A DNA stretch of 64,000 nt from Paenibacillus glycanilyticus (GCF_023715145.1 NZ_JAMBNP010000004.1:496001-560000), one strand, 5' to 3'. Positions 16,716 to 26,266 are shown, numbered from the stretch's first letter. Notes: generated by a model from the sequence alone, not told the origin. Program-made: numbers and translations.

Positions 16716-17786
16716 CTATAGCTTCTTATAGTCTCGTTTCATAATATTCATAACCAGACTCGCCCACTTTGGATTGGCCGGGCAATACTTGCTCGCTACC
16801 TTATCTATTGTCGTGAAGCCTTTATTAATATAATTCCTTGCCAGCAGCTGGCCGAATTTGCGGACGCTGTCTCCCTTCGTTGCGAAGGAAAATGCTTTAT
16901 TGTACTTATCGCTGTCTATCGCGTTAAGCCCAAACAGATTGTTCTTCTTCTTGGCAAGCGTACTCTTGCCGTTGCCGCTCTCCAGCTTCATAACGGCGAT
17001 TGTAAAATAGGCATTGATGCCGTATTCCTCTTCAATATCGAGGATGGCTTTCTCCAATCCATGGTTGGCCAGAGCCGTTTTCTCAAACAACTTCGCTATA
17101 TGCTCTTCGGTAAGGCCCGATTCCGATTCCACCGCGGATGACGGCCTCTCCGGCTTCGACGGCAATTCTAGAACGGGTTTAATCTCCAAGGTATCGTTAA
17201 GCGGCGCTTCGACCGCGATTGTTTTCGCTTTTGCCAGAGATTGCGCTTTAACTTCACCAACGGATTTGGCTGTTGCCGTCTCTTTTCCTTCAACCCGTTC
17301 CGCGTAACGCCCATGGACAAACCCTTGACCGCTTAGTGCAAGCCATCCATTATCCGTTGTATGATCCACCTTGACGGTGTCGCCTTGCTTCAGAACTTGA
17401 ATAATATTGGAGTTTGCATCCGGCTGTTCGCGGACGTTGAGGTAATACGCGGTTACTTCATATGTATGTACAGGCGGTTCTTCCACAGAGGCAGGCGCGA
17501 TCGCACTATGTACTTCGGGGATGGTACTAGGCTCAGGCTCCGGCAGAATGGCTTCCTGCCTCTCCGACTGGTTGAGACCGGCGGCTTCCGGCAGTTGCGG
17601 AGTGAACAGCTGCAAGGCTTCACTCGCCACGATATTGCCTTCGTCAATAGTCAGATGAGCGGATGATAAATCATGCGTAACTTCGGCAGATACTTTATTT
17701 GAAGGTAAAAAACGCGTGCCCAAGGTCATGAACAAAGCTATACAAAGTACATATAAGAGCACTTGACGATTTAATTTTGTATGCAT
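16716..17786 (-). CDS. Secreted glucosaminidase-type cell wall hydrolase with SH3b domain
   Basis: 356 residues. An N-terminal membrane or signal segment (VLLYVLCIALFMTLGTRFL) is followed by a Pro/Glu-rich stretch, a bacterial SH3 domain (YYLNVREQPDANSNIIQVLK, about 113-165), a linker, and a C-terminal glucosaminidase domain (from about 215) related to GH73. The probable catalytic Glu is in MKLESGNGKSTL, and KNNLFGLNA is typical of the family. It should cleave the glycan strand of peptidoglycan outside the cell. AGAGGTG precedes the ATG. The 250 bp upstream hold no gene and no riboswitch that could be recognised. Confidence 0.85.
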   Translation of the reverse strand: MHTKLNRQVLLYVLCIALFMTLGTRFLPSNKVSAEVTHDLSSAHLTIDEGNIVASEALQLFTPQLPEAAGLNQSERQEAILPEPEPSTIPEVHSAIAPASVEEPPVHTYEVTAYYLNVREQPDANSNIIQVLKQGDTVKVDHTTDNGWLALSGQGFVHGRYAERVEGKETATAKSVGEVKAQSLAKAKTIAVEAPLNDTLEIKPVLELPSKPERPSSAVESESGLTEEHIAKLFEKTALANHGLEKAILDIEEEYGINAYFTIAVMKLESGNGKSTLAKKKNNLFGLNAIDSDKYNKAFSFATKGDSVRKFGQLLARNYINKGFTTIDKVASKYCPANPKWASLVMNIMKRDYKKL

Positions 17787-18041
17787 CGTTACACCTCTTC
17801 CCTCGTTTTTGTAAATCAGACATACCTGCTGTGGTATAGGTTAGATTGTACATAGGAGGATTTGAAAAACGTGTCATATATCCTGCGCGGCTCACTTGTT
17901 TCTTTGTCGGAGATTAGGGCTAAATTTTGACCGAAAAAGCGGATTTTGAACAAATGCCGTCCGTTTGGATCGGTTCATCCAATACCTGCACGAAAAAGCA
18001 GCACGTAAATGACCCCATACGTGAAAATTAGTTAAATAAAA

Positions 18042-18069
18042 ACAAAAGAACCGCACGGATGTGCGGTTC
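18042..18069 (-). terminator. Terminator after the MFS-PadR operon
   Basis: A 9-bp stem GAACCGCAC/GTGCGGTTC (18048-18056 with 18061-18069), GGAT loop, followed by CTTTTGTTTTTATTT on the minus strand. Confidence 0.85.
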
Positions 18070-18085
18070 ACTAGCTGTATTTGTA

Positions 18086-18703
18086 CTATTCTTCCGATAT
18101 TTGAGGCCCTGAATAGGACTTAAGATACTGCTCAATCTGTTCAATCGACCAGGATGGCCCCTGAAGGAGTCTGCCGCTCCGCGTTTCCTCGAGAAGCTCA
18201 AGCAGCCACTCCTTCTCCGTCTCCCCAAATTTCTTGATCCCTTTGATCATCATTTGCGAGCCGTTCGGGATATAAGGGCCTTTGAATTCCAGGACGGCTT
18301 CCATCCGCTTGATCCGATCCTCGCAAGCCGCGAGCTGCTTCAGCAGCAGCTGCTCAACCTGCTCCTGATCCCCGTAACGGATAAACGGCAAGGTAAGAAA
18401 TACGGGATGCTGCGGATAAGAAACCTGGCTGAGCTGATCATACAACAGCTTATCGAAGGCAGCCTTCCCTTTTTCCGTAACCCGGTAGATCGTTTTGTCC
18501 GGACGGTTATCACCGGGTACCGCAACAATCTCGGCGGCTTCAATCAGCTCATGATCACGAAGCTGATCCACCGCATAATACAAGGAACCGTCACGCAGCT
18601 TGAAGCATTCATTCCAATTCCGTTGTTTAATCGTCTGCCTGATGTCATAAGGATGTCTCTCTCTCTCCATAAGAAGCCCAAGAATTAACAGCTTCATCGA
18701 CAT
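18086..18703 (-). CDS. PadR-family transcriptional repressor
   Basis: 205 residues. The N-terminal winged helix is typical of PadR (MKLLILGLLMERERHPYDIR, then LRDGSLYYAVDQL and GDNRPDKTIYRVTEKG), followed by a C-terminal dimerisation helical region as in subfamily-1 members (Vir_act_alpha_C-like). It lies 5 bp after the MFS exporter gene, in the same operon. PadR proteins usually repress a neighbouring drug exporter and are released by its substrate. The two palindromes in the shared promoter at 20303-20345 are the obvious operators, giving autoregulation of both genes. Confidence 0.92.
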   Translation of the reverse strand: MSMKLLILGLLMERERHPYDIRQTIKQRNWNECFKLRDGSLYYAVDQLRDHELIEAAEIVAVPGDNRPDKTIYRVTEKGKAAFDKLLYDQLSQVSYPQHPVFLTLPFIRYGDQEQVEQLLLKQLAACEDRIKRMEAVLEFKGPYIPNGSQMMIKGIKKFGETEKEWLLELLEETRSGRLLQGPSWSIEQIEQYLKSYSGPQISEE

Positions 18704-18708
18704 CTCGC

Positions 18709-20271
18709 TTATCTCCCCGAATAAGATGGCTTGACAGTTTCATCGGAAGCTGGAGCCTGCTTTGGCGCCGGAGCGGTTTGAAGCCTTGCGCGGCCCATCA
18801 GAATGGCGAATACTAACGCCAGCACGGGCAGCAGCAAGCTCCATTGGAACAGGAACAGAATGGAATCCGACAGCTTGCCGAGCAGCTGCGTTACGAAATC
18901 CGCGGGCAATCCCATTTTGGCTTGAACCGCAGGATCAAGCAGAGCCTGACCGCCTTTGATTTGATCTGCCATATCCGGGTTAATGCCCGGAATCTCGGTC
19001 AGCGAGTTCTGGAAATGCGACTTCTGCATCGTGCCGAATACGGTAATGCCAAGGGCGGAGCCAATCGTGCGGAAGAAGGTAATAAGCGACGATGCCGAGC
19101 CCTTGTATTGCGGAGGCACGGAGTTTAAGGTCGAGATGTTGAGCAAAGAGAACGATACGCCAATCCCCAGGCCAACAATGACCATAAATACCGTAATCAG
19201 TCCGCGGCTTGAGGAGGTATCCATCACATAGCCGAGCAGGAACGTACCCACAATCAGAACAATGGACGAAATGATCATCACGTCGCGGAACCGGAATTTG
19301 TTAGCTACCCGTCCGCCAACCTGCGAGCTGACTACAACGCCAAGCATCATAGGCGTAAGCACCGTGCTTGTGCTTGTTGCCGATAAATGGAATACGCCTT
19401 GCATGAACAGCGGAATATAAGTGGCAACGGCAATCATTATGCCGCCATACATTAAGCTGATCATCATGCTGCTCGTGAAGAGCTGCTTCTTGAACAGGTT
19501 AAGCGGGATAATCGGATCCTTGGCTACCTTCTCGACAAAGAGGAAGACAACAGCGAGAATGCCTGCGCCGGCAAGCAACGAGATAGTCTTCGCCGAATCC
19601 CAAGCCCAGCCGTCTGTTCCGCCAAGCTCAAGACCAAACATAAGCGAGAGCACCGCAGCCATCAGAATAATGATGCCGGCCCAGTCAATCACTTGCTTCC
19701 GGTGATTTTTCGATTCCTGATAACCTCTCATAATAAAGATCAGGGACAGGATGCCAATCGGTACGTTAATGTAGAAAATCCAGCGCCAGCTGATGTTGTC
19801 CGTAATCGCTCCGCCCATAATCGGACCAAATACGCTCGAGATCCCAAATACGGCGCCGAAAAGCCCCATCATCTTGCCGCGTTTCTCGGCCGGGAACAGG
19901 TCGAAGATGATCGTAAAGACGATTGGCATGATCGCGCCGCCGCCAATACCTTGAATCGCGCGGTAAATAATAAGCTGGGTCATATCTGTAGCGGTGCCGC
20001 ACAGGATAGAACCAATTAGGAAAAAGATTAAGCCTGAAATAAAGAAACGTTTGCGCCCGTACATATCGGACAGCTTGCCAAAAATCGGCGTAGCCACAAC
20101 CATGGCAATCATATAAGCGGAATAAACCCATACGAATTTATCCATTCCGCCCAGCTTCTCAATGATCTTGGCCATGGCCGTCGATACGATCGTCTGGTCC
20201 AACGCAGACATAAACAAACCAAGCAAGAGTCCCGCTATAACCAATTTGACGCTGCTTTTATTCGTGTCCAT
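18709..20271 (-). CDS. DHA2-type MFS drug exporter (14 TM)
   Basis: 520-residue integral membrane proton antiporter of the EmrB/QacA group. Motif A-like [13 protein letters not shown] follows the second helix, the N-terminal antiporter signature [13 protein letters not shown] is in TM1, and motif C-like [10 protein letters not shown] is in TM5. About 14 hydrophobic helices can be counted. It should export amphipathic drugs or dyes. GAAGGGAAG precedes the ATG. The gene is led by a sigma-A promoter overlapped by PadR-type palindromes and followed by padR, a classic self-regulated exporter unit. Confidence 0.92.
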   Translation of the reverse strand: MDTNKSSVKLVIAGLLLGLFMSALDQTIVSTAMAKIIEKLGGMDKFVWVYSAYMIAMVVATPIFGKLSDMYGRKRFFISGLIFFLIGSILCGTATDMTQLIIYRAIQGIGGGAIMPIVFTIIFDLFPAEKRGKMMGLFGAVFGISSVFGPIMGGAITDNISWRWIFYINVPIGILSLIFIMRGYQESKNHRKQVIDWAGIIILMAAVLSLMFGLELGGTDGWAWDSAKTISLLAGAGILAVVFLFVEKVAKDPIIPLNLFKKQLFTSSMMISLMYGGIMIAVATYIPLFMQGVFHLSATSTSTVLTPMMLGVVVSSQVGGRVANKFRFRDVMIISSIVLIVGTFLLGYVMDTSSSRGLITVFMVIVGLGIGVSFSLLNISTLNSVPPQYKGSASSLITFFRTIGSALGITVFGTMQKSHFQNSLTEIPGINPDMADQIKGGQALLDPAVQAKMGLPADFVTQLLGKLSDSILFLFQWSLLLPVLALVFAILMGRARLQTAPAPKQAPASDETVKPSYSGR

Positions 20272-20302
20272 AAGAACTTCCCTTCTCTAGTCATTTGTCC
20301 GT

Positions 20303-20354
20303 ACTCAAATTTGAATACCCTAGATTATTATACTCAAATTTGAGTGATGATCAA
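20303..20354 (-). promoter_or_regulatory. Exporter/PadR promoter with twin palindromic operators
   Basis: On the minus strand: -35 TTGATC (20349-20354), 16-bp spacer, -10 TATAAT (20327-20332). A perfect palindrome ACTCAAATTTGAGT (20332-20345) fills the spacer. A near copy, ACTCAAATTTGAAT (20303-20316), covers the transcription start, 29 bp away (about three helical turns). PadR is the likely ligand. The divergent isomerase gene could also be affected. Confidence 0.8.
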
Positions 20355-20434
20355 TCCTAAAATGATAAATTTATTATGAAGTGATCTGGTGTATAATGGC
20401 ACAGAGAATATTTAATAAGGTGGGATATGTACAT

Positions 20435-21268
20435 ATGTCTTATTTATCGTTAAGTACGTGGAGCCTTCACCGCAATCTTGGTCCGCTTCGCTGGACCGTC
20501 TGGAATGAAGAAACCGGCGTACAGGATACATCCGTTCAAGAACAGCCGTTGCTCCATTCCTTGCTCGAGCTTCCTGCAGAAGCCGCCAAACGCGGTTATC
20601 AGGCCGTTGAAATTTGCCACTTTCATTTCCCTTCAACGGATTCTTCCTATTTGAAACAGGTTAAGCAGGCTTTTGAGCAGGCAGGCTTGTCCTTCGATAC
20701 GCTGCTGCTTGATTATGGCGATATTACTTCATCTAATGAAGTGCGGGTGTCGGCCGATCTGGCGTTGATCCGGGAATGGATTGATATTGCCTCCCAAAGC
20801 GGCGCCAAGCAGATTCGGGTCGTTGCCGGAGAAGCTTCTCCTTCCGATGAAGAAGCCATCTCGCTTTCCGCGGCAAGATTGTCGGAGCTCTCGGAATATG
20901 GCCGGACCGTTGGCGTCAAGGTTATAACCGAAAACTTCAAAGCGCTTACTTCCACGGGAGCCAGCTGCATGAAGCTGCTCGGAGCTTGGGGAGAGCATGC
21001 GGCAACCATCACGGACTTTGGCAATTTCCGCGGCGCTCTTAAGTATGAGGAGATCGCCCTTACTACGCCTCTAAGCGTATCCGTCCATGTGAAGCCTCAA
21101 TATGATGAGAACGGTTATCCGGATGAAGCCGAGCTTCGCAGATGTTTGGACACCGTTTCCTCGGCCGGATTTAACGGCGCTTTTGTTCTGATCTACGACG
21201 GGCCGGGCGATATGTGGGAAGGCATGGAACGCGTGAAACGGATTGCTTCTGCTTATATCTCTTCATAA
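20435..21268 (+). CDS. Xylose-isomerase-like TIM-barrel protein (sugar phosphate isomerase/epimerase family)
   Basis: 277-residue AP-endonuclease-2/xylose-isomerase-like barrel. Barrel-strand features include YLSLSTWSLHRNLG, YQAVEICHFHFPS, IRVVAGEA, GVKVITENF, ATITDFGN, SVHVKPQYDE and AFVLIYDGPG. The acidic and His residues at strand ends (E in VITENF, D in ITDFGN, H in VHVKP) form the usual metal site. Start at 20435 (MSYLSLSTWS) is preferred over an in-frame ATG at 20381 that lies in the regulatory region. The substrate is unknown. It is divergent from the PadR-controlled exporter and has its own terminator. Confidence 0.85.
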   Translation: MSYLSLSTWSLHRNLGPLRWTVWNEETGVQDTSVQEQPLLHSLLELPAEAAKRGYQAVEICHFHFPSTDSSYLKQVKQAFEQAGLSFDTLLLDYGDITSSNEVRVSADLALIREWIDIASQSGAKQIRVVAGEASPSDEEAISLSAARLSELSEYGRTVGVKVITENFKALTSTGASCMKLLGAWGEHAATITDFGNFRGALKYEEIALTTPLSVSVHVKPQYDENGYPDEAELRRCLDTVSSAGFNGAFVLIYDGPGDMWEGMERVKRIASAYISS

Positions 21269-21283
21269 AATAGGAATCGCTAA

Positions 21284-21312
21284 CAAGGCCGCCTCGCAAT
21301 GAGGCGGCCTTG
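21284..21312. terminator. Terminator between convergent genes
   Basis: A 12-bp perfect stem CAAGGCCGCCTC/GAGGCGGCCTTG (21284-21295 with 21301-21312) with a GCAAT loop. The T-tracts are weak on both sides. Confidence 0.75.
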
Positions 21313-21328
21313 TGTCGTTCATCCGAAA

Positions 21329-22702
21329 TTATGAAATAACCTTTTCATTTTCCGAGAAATACTTGTTATTTTGCTTTCGGAATAAATAATGGCAGTAATC
21401 CATCATCGTTTGATCGGAGACCAGGTGCTGCGGCTTCAGAAGATTATGCTTGAAGATATGTCGGCCCGGCGCGCTGTTGGCCTCAAATATCCATACCCGG
21501 CCATCCCGGTCAACCCCGAGATCGATGCCCAGATCCCCCAGCTCATGTCCGTATCCCTTCTCCAGCACATAGCCGATTCGCATGGACAACGCCGCTATCT
21601 TCTCCTCTATTCCCGCTGCCTGCTGCTGGAATACCTCGTTTAATACATACGAACCCGTCTTGATCCAGCCGCCATGCGTCGTGATTTTACTCGGATGATT
21701 AATATTGGCTCCAATTGCCGTGACGACCCATTCGTTCTTTCCGTCCTTGTTGAGCTGGATGCGAAGATCAAAGAAATCGGGTCCGTAACGCATCAGCTCC
21801 ACGCCTTGCTGGACGAGATAAGAAGACAGCTTCTGAACATGATTCTGAAGCAGAAGTGAAAGGGTTGCATAGGACTTCCGGATTTGGGTATTCCCGAACA
21901 CCGCTTCGCAATAATACGGCGTTTCTCCCGTTGTCCGGCTGATTTTATAAATCCCCTGTCCCCCGCTCCCTTTTAGCGGTTTGAGGAAGACCGATGGCGT
22001 CATCGCGAGCAGCTCTTCAATCTGATCGGCGGATGGTGAAATATAAGAAAGCGGCAAGTAGGCTTTGAGCTGCGTATCATTGGAAATAAACGCATACATG
22101 TCGCCTTTATCGAAGTAATTATGGTTAAAGATCGTACTGCCCGCTTTGCGAAGATATTTGAAAAACCGTTTATATAAAGCGGTCTGATAGATTTTTCTCG
22201 ATTTAATCTGATTGTAGATGACATTCGGGAAAGGAGCTGCCGCTTTGCGCCATTTTAAGCTCTTTCCTTTTCGGACAAGGAAGGTTCCTCTCACCTTATA
22301 GCTCTTCCAGCCAATAGCGGCAGGATTGAATTTATAGAGCAGCATTGGATATTTGGAGGTATGCGAACGGAGAAAATGATTGCTGATCCCCTCAAACTTG
22401 CTGCTGTTTAATACGACCCCAACAACCGGTCCCAGACGAATCGCTTGTTCCTGATAATAAGCGTACAGCTTGCAGGGCTTTGGAATGGAGAGCCGGCTAT
22501 AGAGCTGCTTGGATAAAATGATTTTGGGCTGCGGGCTCTGAAGCGGTCTAGCGCTTGCTTGGACCGTGAGATGACCGACATTTATGGCAACGATCGTTGA
22601 GGGCGCTAATCTCCAGGCTTCCATCAGACTGCTGCTGACCGCGGCCTGATCTTTGCGCAGCTTGCCGCTATACGTAACTTCTACAAGAGCTTCTTGGTAC
22701 AC
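21329..22702 (-). CDS. YheC/YheD family ATP-grasp protein
   Basis: 457 residues. The N-terminal part (to about 200) is the YheC/D-specific region (IILSKQLYSRLSIP, LGPVVGVVLN). The C-terminal ATP-grasp domain shows FLKPLKGSGGQGIYKI (ATP-binding Lys and Gly-rich loop), DLRIQLNKDGKNEWVVTAIG and DLGIDLGVDRDGRVWIFEAN, where the final Glu and Asn bind magnesium. Members are encoded in spore-formers and have been found in the spore coat; the ligated substrate is not known. The start is a GTG at 22702 preceded by AGAGGGGG. It is a single gene here, though yheC and yheD are often paired. Confidence 0.85.
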   Translation of the reverse strand: MYQEALVEVTYSGKLRKDQAAVSSSLMEAWRLAPSTIVAINVGHLTVQASARPLQSPQPKIILSKQLYSRLSIPKPCKLYAYYQEQAIRLGPVVGVVLNSSKFEGISNHFLRSHTSKYPMLLYKFNPAAIGWKSYKVRGTFLVRKGKSLKWRKAAAPFPNVIYNQIKSRKIYQTALYKRFFKYLRKAGSTIFNHNYFDKGDMYAFISNDTQLKAYLPLSYISPSADQIEELLAMTPSVFLKPLKGSGGQGIYKISRTTGETPYYCEAVFGNTQIRKSYATLSLLLQNHVQKLSSYLVQQGVELMRYGPDFFDLRIQLNKDGKNEWVVTAIGANINHPSKITTHGGWIKTGSYVLNEVFQQQAAGIEEKIAALSMRIGYVLEKGYGHELGDLGIDLGVDRDGRVWIFEANSAPGRHIFKHNLLKPQHLVSDQTMMDYCHYLFRKQNNKYFSENEKVIS

Positions 22703-22780
22703 AAAGAGATCCCCCTCTATCCTGCTCCTACAAAATATGGGGCGGATGTCACGGGGAACACGGGCAACAGCCCATCCTCC

Positions 22781-22819
22781 AAAAACAAACGCAGCATTCC
22801 CCCTATGGAGAATGCTGCG
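22781..22819 (-). terminator. Terminator after the epimerase gene
   Basis: A 10-bp stem CGCAGCATTC/GAATGCTGCG (22790-22799 with 22810-22819), then TTTGTTTTTGG on the minus strand. Confidence 0.8.
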
Positions 22820-22832
22820 ACTCAGGTATAAT

Positions 22833-23840
22833 CTAGGCTTTCATCCCGGAAGAATGAGCTGCAATAATGCGGTCGATATACTCATTCCAGGCTTCATCCT
22901 CCGTGCATTTGTCCGGATGGGCTTCGAACCATTCGACCGTCCGTTTAATCCCTTCAGCGAACGGGACCGTTGCCGCGAATTCCGGCACGAACTTCTTGAT
23001 CTTGCTGTTGTCAAACACGCCGCTGACGGCTTTATCGCCAAGAAGACCGCCTTCCAGATCGGGATCATGGGAGATAAGGAAGTCCGAGGAAATATGTACA
23101 AGGCTGGGCTCCACGCCGGCTGCGGCTCCAATCGCTTCATAGATCTGATTCCAGGTCAACACCTCGTCGGAAGTGATATGATAGGCCTCGCCAATCGCGG
23201 CCTGCTGGCCAAGCAGTCCCACAAAGCCTTTTGCAAAATCGGAATTATGCGTCATTGTCCATAAGGATAAGCCGTCGCCATGAACAATAATCGGCTTGCC
23301 TTTGCGCATGCGCGCAACAAGCGACCACGGATGAGGCCAGCTGTTCATGGAGGCCGGTATCATCGTATCTCCATACGTGAACGACGGGCGGACAATCGTA
23401 ACCGGGAAGCCGGAATCAGCATGCTCTTTCATCAAGAGCTGCTCGCAGGCGATTTTGTCCCGGGAATATTGCCAATACGGATTCTCGAGCGGCGTTGCTT
23501 GCTCGGTTATGATATAATGCTTCAGCGGCTTCTGGTAGGCAGAGGCCGAGCTGATGAAAATGTACTGTTTCGTACGGCCTCCAAACAATGCAATATCCGT
23601 CTGTACATGCTCTGGCGTAAAGGCGATCCAGTCGACTACGACATCAAATTCATAGCCTTCCAGCGCCGCTGCCGCGGACTTGGGATCACGGATATCGCCA
23701 ACGATAATCCGGGCACCCTCCGGCACAAAGCCGTCCCGGTTGCCCCGGTTGAACAAGTAGAGATTAATGCCTTTCTCTACCGCAAGCTTCGATACCGCCT
23801 GACTGATTAAGCCGGTTCCACCGATAAACAATACATTCAT
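22833..23840 (-). CDS. NAD-dependent epimerase/dehydratase family protein (extended SDR)
   Basis: 335 residues with a Rossmann start NVLFIGGTGLISQAV (GxxGxxS-type dinucleotide site), VGDIRDP for adenine binding, the catalytic Ser in FISSASAY, and YSRDK as the YxxxK pair. The C-terminal half closes the substrate pocket. The sequence is closest in style to the CSP41/UDP-glucose-epimerase-like group often seen in Firmicutes; the substrate is unknown. Start at 23840 rests on AGGAG upstream; the longer frame to 23876 has none. Monocistronic with its own terminator. Confidence 0.87.
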   Translation of the reverse strand: MNVLFIGGTGLISQAVSKLAVEKGINLYLFNRGNRDGFVPEGARIIVGDIRDPKSAAAALEGYEFDVVVDWIAFTPEHVQTDIALFGGRTKQYIFISSASAYQKPLKHYIITEQATPLENPYWQYSRDKIACEQLLMKEHADSGFPVTIVRPSFTYGDTMIPASMNSWPHPWSLVARMRKGKPIIVHGDGLSLWTMTHNSDFAKGFVGLLGQQAAIGEAYHITSDEVLTWNQIYEAIGAAAGVEPSLVHISSDFLISHDPDLEGGLLGDKAVSGVFDNSKIKKFVPEFAATVPFAEGIKRTVEWFEAHPDKCTEDEAWNEYIDRIIAAHSSGMKA

Positions 23841-23968
23841 CTGGTCATCGCTCCTAAAATGAATTTCCACCCGCATTCACTTTCAATTACTAGTTTAAAG
23901 CTTGAAAGCGACAGGAGCAACGTTTACGGTATAATAGAGAAATAGAACAATAGAATAGGAGATAGAAG

Positions 23969-25006
23969 ATGGACATTATACAACTCCCATTAACCCAAAT
24001 TGACGAAGATACGGACCAGCCCCGCTACCAGTTTGACGAGGAAGCGTTGGTTGAGCTGATGCGAAATATCGAGGAAATTGGTCTGCTCTCCCCTATCAAG
24101 GTAAGAACCATAGATGGAGGAAGATACAAGATCATTTACGGCAACCGCCGTTATAAAGCATGCAAACGCCTCGGTCTTGCCACTATTCCATGCATCGTTA
24201 CGAATATGACCGACGAGCAGGAAATCTATTTGGAGCAAATCGCGGAGAATCTTACCCGCCAAGGCTTCTCGCCGATTGAAGAAGCCGAGGCTTTCAATAA
24301 GCTGATGACAGACCCGAAATTCAGCCGTTCGGTTAAATTCCTGGCCAGCAAATTCGGCAAGCCGGAAACTTACATAAAGAACAAATGCGAGCTTCTGAAA
24401 TTTGGCTCTTCCGTTCGGAAGCTCATTATTGGCGGCACCGAAATCCGCAAGGACCGCTTAACCGAGGATCAGCTTCTTCCTCTGAAGGATCTGCCGATGG
24501 AGCATCGGGATCCGCTTGCCCTTATAATGGCTAAAGACGAAATGCCGCCTTCCGACGTGAAGAAGATTGCCAAGCTGTTCAAGGATAAAGACATCTCTGC
24601 TTCCACCAAGGACAAGCTGCTGTACAAATCCGGTCCCGGCTTGCTGGAAACATGGTCTGTCCAGCAGCATAACAAGGCGGAGAAGGCAAAGCCTGCCGAG
24701 CCCAAAGCCCCTAAAGCCGAGAAGGCGCCGAAGGCTTCCGTTTCACCAACAGGAGTAGCAGCTTCGTCCGAGGTTGCCGCAGCTCCTTCGGTAAGCCCCT
24801 ATGAAGCCATGGACCGGAAGCTGAATCAGCTGCTCGCTGCCTTGCCTGCTTTTACGCCTCTGCCCGATGAATCTGCATTATCCCTGCAAGAGATGGATGC
24901 GGAATCTCGCATCGCCTTAATCCGCCGGATGGAGGCTTTATTAGATCAATTACGCTCTCATACCGAGGAATGGGATAAGCTCAAAACCATTGCTGCCGCT
25001 AATTAG
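23969..25006 (+). CDS. Orphan ParB/Srx-fold protein
   Basis: 345 residues. The N-terminal ParB/sulfiredoxin domain has LTQIDEDTDQPRYQFDEEAL, then GNRR at 58-61 (the CTP-binding box, usually GERR) and ENLTR at 93-97 with SPIEEAEAF. A helix-turn-helix follows at about 120-145 (VKFLASKFGKPETYIKN). A Lys/Ala/Pro-rich low-complexity linker (about 232-262) joins it to a C-terminal helical region with LNQLLAALP and IRRMEALLDQLRSH. There is no ParA partner, no rRNA-operon or origin context and no visible parS-like sequence, so this is not the chromosomal Spo0J. AGGAG precedes the ATG, and a TATAAT lies upstream near 23931. Confidence 0.82.
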   Translation: MDIIQLPLTQIDEDTDQPRYQFDEEALVELMRNIEEIGLLSPIKVRTIDGGRYKIIYGNRRYKACKRLGLATIPCIVTNMTDEQEIYLEQIAENLTRQGFSPIEEAEAFNKLMTDPKFSRSVKFLASKFGKPETYIKNKCELLKFGSSVRKLIIGGTEIRKDRLTEDQLLPLKDLPMEHRDPLALIMAKDEMPPSDVKKIAKLFKDKDISASTKDKLLYKSGPGLLETWSVQQHNKAEKAKPAEPKAPKAEKAPKASVSPTGVAASSEVAAAPSVSPYEAMDRKLNQLLAALPAFTPLPDESALSLQEMDAESRIALIRRMEALLDQLRSHTEEWDKLKTIAAAN

Positions 25007-25019
25007 CCGGCAGCTTTTT
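24992..25019 (+). terminator. Terminator overlapping the parB-like stop codon
   Basis: GCTGCCG/CGGCAGC stem (24992-24998 with 25008-25014) followed directly by TTTTT. The left arm lies inside the last codons of the parB-like gene. Confidence 0.75.
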
Positions 25020-25045
25020 GTTTGATTTGACCTTTTATCCCCGCC

Positions 25046-26266
25046 TTATACGCGGTCCGGATCCTGGCCCTTCGTTTCTCGTCCAAAGAACAACACCGTC
25101 AGCGCGCCAATAACAATCGCAATAAAGAACACAACAAATACGGATGTAAGAGACGTTCCGTTATCAATCAGCAATCCGACCAGGTACGGACCGATTATGC
25201 CGCCGATACGACCGAATGCCGCGGCAAATCCAACTCCCGTAGACCGCACGCTAGTTGGATACAACTCGGGTGTATAAGCATACATGGCCCCCCATGCTCC
25301 CAAATTGAAGAAGGACAGAAAGATGCCCGCCGTCAGCAGCATTCCGGCTGTTCCGGCATTGCCGAACCAGATGGCACATATCGCCGTCATCAGCAGATAT
25401 ACGCCTAGAACCGCTTTCCGTCCGACTCTTTCTATCAAGTAAGCGGCCGTAAAATAACCCGGCAGCTGGGCCAGCGTTATGATCAGCACATATTGAAAGC
25501 TCTTTACGAGGGTGAACCCCTTCATCACCATAACCGTTGGCAGCCATAGAAACATGCCGTAGTAGGAAAATACAACGGTGAACCATAGAATCCACAACGT
25601 AATCGTCGCCCGTTGATATTGTCCGGACCAGATGGAGGACATCCGTTCGCCGAAGCTAAGCTTCCTCTTGTCCGCCTGCTCCTTGTAGCGTGGAGAATCA
25701 TCGATTGCCTTTCTGAGAAATAAGGCATATACCGCGGGCAAAGCCCCGATAACCAGAGCCATTCTCCAACCGTAATGCGGAATAAAGAAATAAGAGATCA
25801 GAGCTGCCAGAATCCAGCCTCCTGCCCAAAAGCTTTCCAGCAGCACGATTGCTTTCCCTCTTACCTTCACCGGTACCGATTCGGATACCAAAGTTGAAGC
25901 AACCGGAAGCTCCCCTCCAAGACCAAACCCCGCAAAGAAACGAAGAACAGCCAGAACAAACAGATTAGGTGCAAGAGCAGACAAACCGCTCGCTACGGAA
26001 AACAGGATCAGTGTCCACAAGAGTACAGCCTTCCTGCCGTATTTATCTGCCAAGGAGCCGGATACGGCAGCTCCAAATGCCATCCCGGTAGAGTTAATCG
26101 CGGCAAGAAGACCAATCTGCTGCGGATGAAGGTTCCAGTCTACGCTCAAGGCCGCTGCGATAAAAGAGACCAGCCCTACGTCCATGGCATCAAACAGCCA
26201 GCTGAATCCGGCGCTTAACAGCAGCTTCCGGTTCTTTGGTTCACGGAATAACGAAGTCTCGTTCAT
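25046..26266 (-). CDS. MFS transporter, sugar/organic acid symporter type
   Basis: 406-residue membrane carrier with about 12 transmembrane helices. SGSLADKYGRKAVLLWTLIL is the MFS loop 2-3 motif, RFFAGFGLGGELPVASTLVS resembles the AAHS/sugar porter signature, and YTPELYPTSVRSTGVGFA is the second-half sugar-porter motif. It probably imports an aromatic acid or sugar. The chosen start MNETSLFREP at 26266 has GGAGG ten bases upstream; the frame runs further 5' without a site. No catabolic genes are adjacent to name the substrate. Confidence 0.88.
   Translation of the reverse strand: MNETSLFREPKNRKLLLSAGFSWLFDAMDVGLVSFIAAALSVDWNLHPQQIGLLAAINSTGMAFGAAVSGSLADKYGRKAVLLWTLILFSVASGLSALAPNLFVLAVLRFFAGFGLGGELPVASTLVSESVPVKVRGKAIVLLESFWAGGWILAALISYFFIPHYGWRMALVIGALPAVYALFLRKAIDDSPRYKEQADKRKLSFGERMSSIWSGQYQRATITLWILWFTVVFSYYGMFLWLPTVMVMKGFTLVKSFQYVLIITLAQLPGYFTAAYLIERVGRKAVLGVYLLMTAICAIWFGNAGTAGMLLTAGIFLSFFNLGAWGAMYAYTPELYPTSVRSTGVGFAAAFGRIGGIIGPYLVGLLIDNGTSLTSVFVVFFIAIVIGALTVLFFGRETKGQDPDRV

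Noticed and set aside
17787..18041. Possible c-di-AMP riboswitch upstream of the glucosaminidase gene
   Set aside because: Such RNAs often precede wall hydrolases, but the conserved core sequences were not found; the stretch holds no other recognisable feature.
23841..25045. parS-like site near the ParB-like gene
   Set aside because: No sequence close to TGTTNCACGTGAAACA was seen here or elsewhere in the window.
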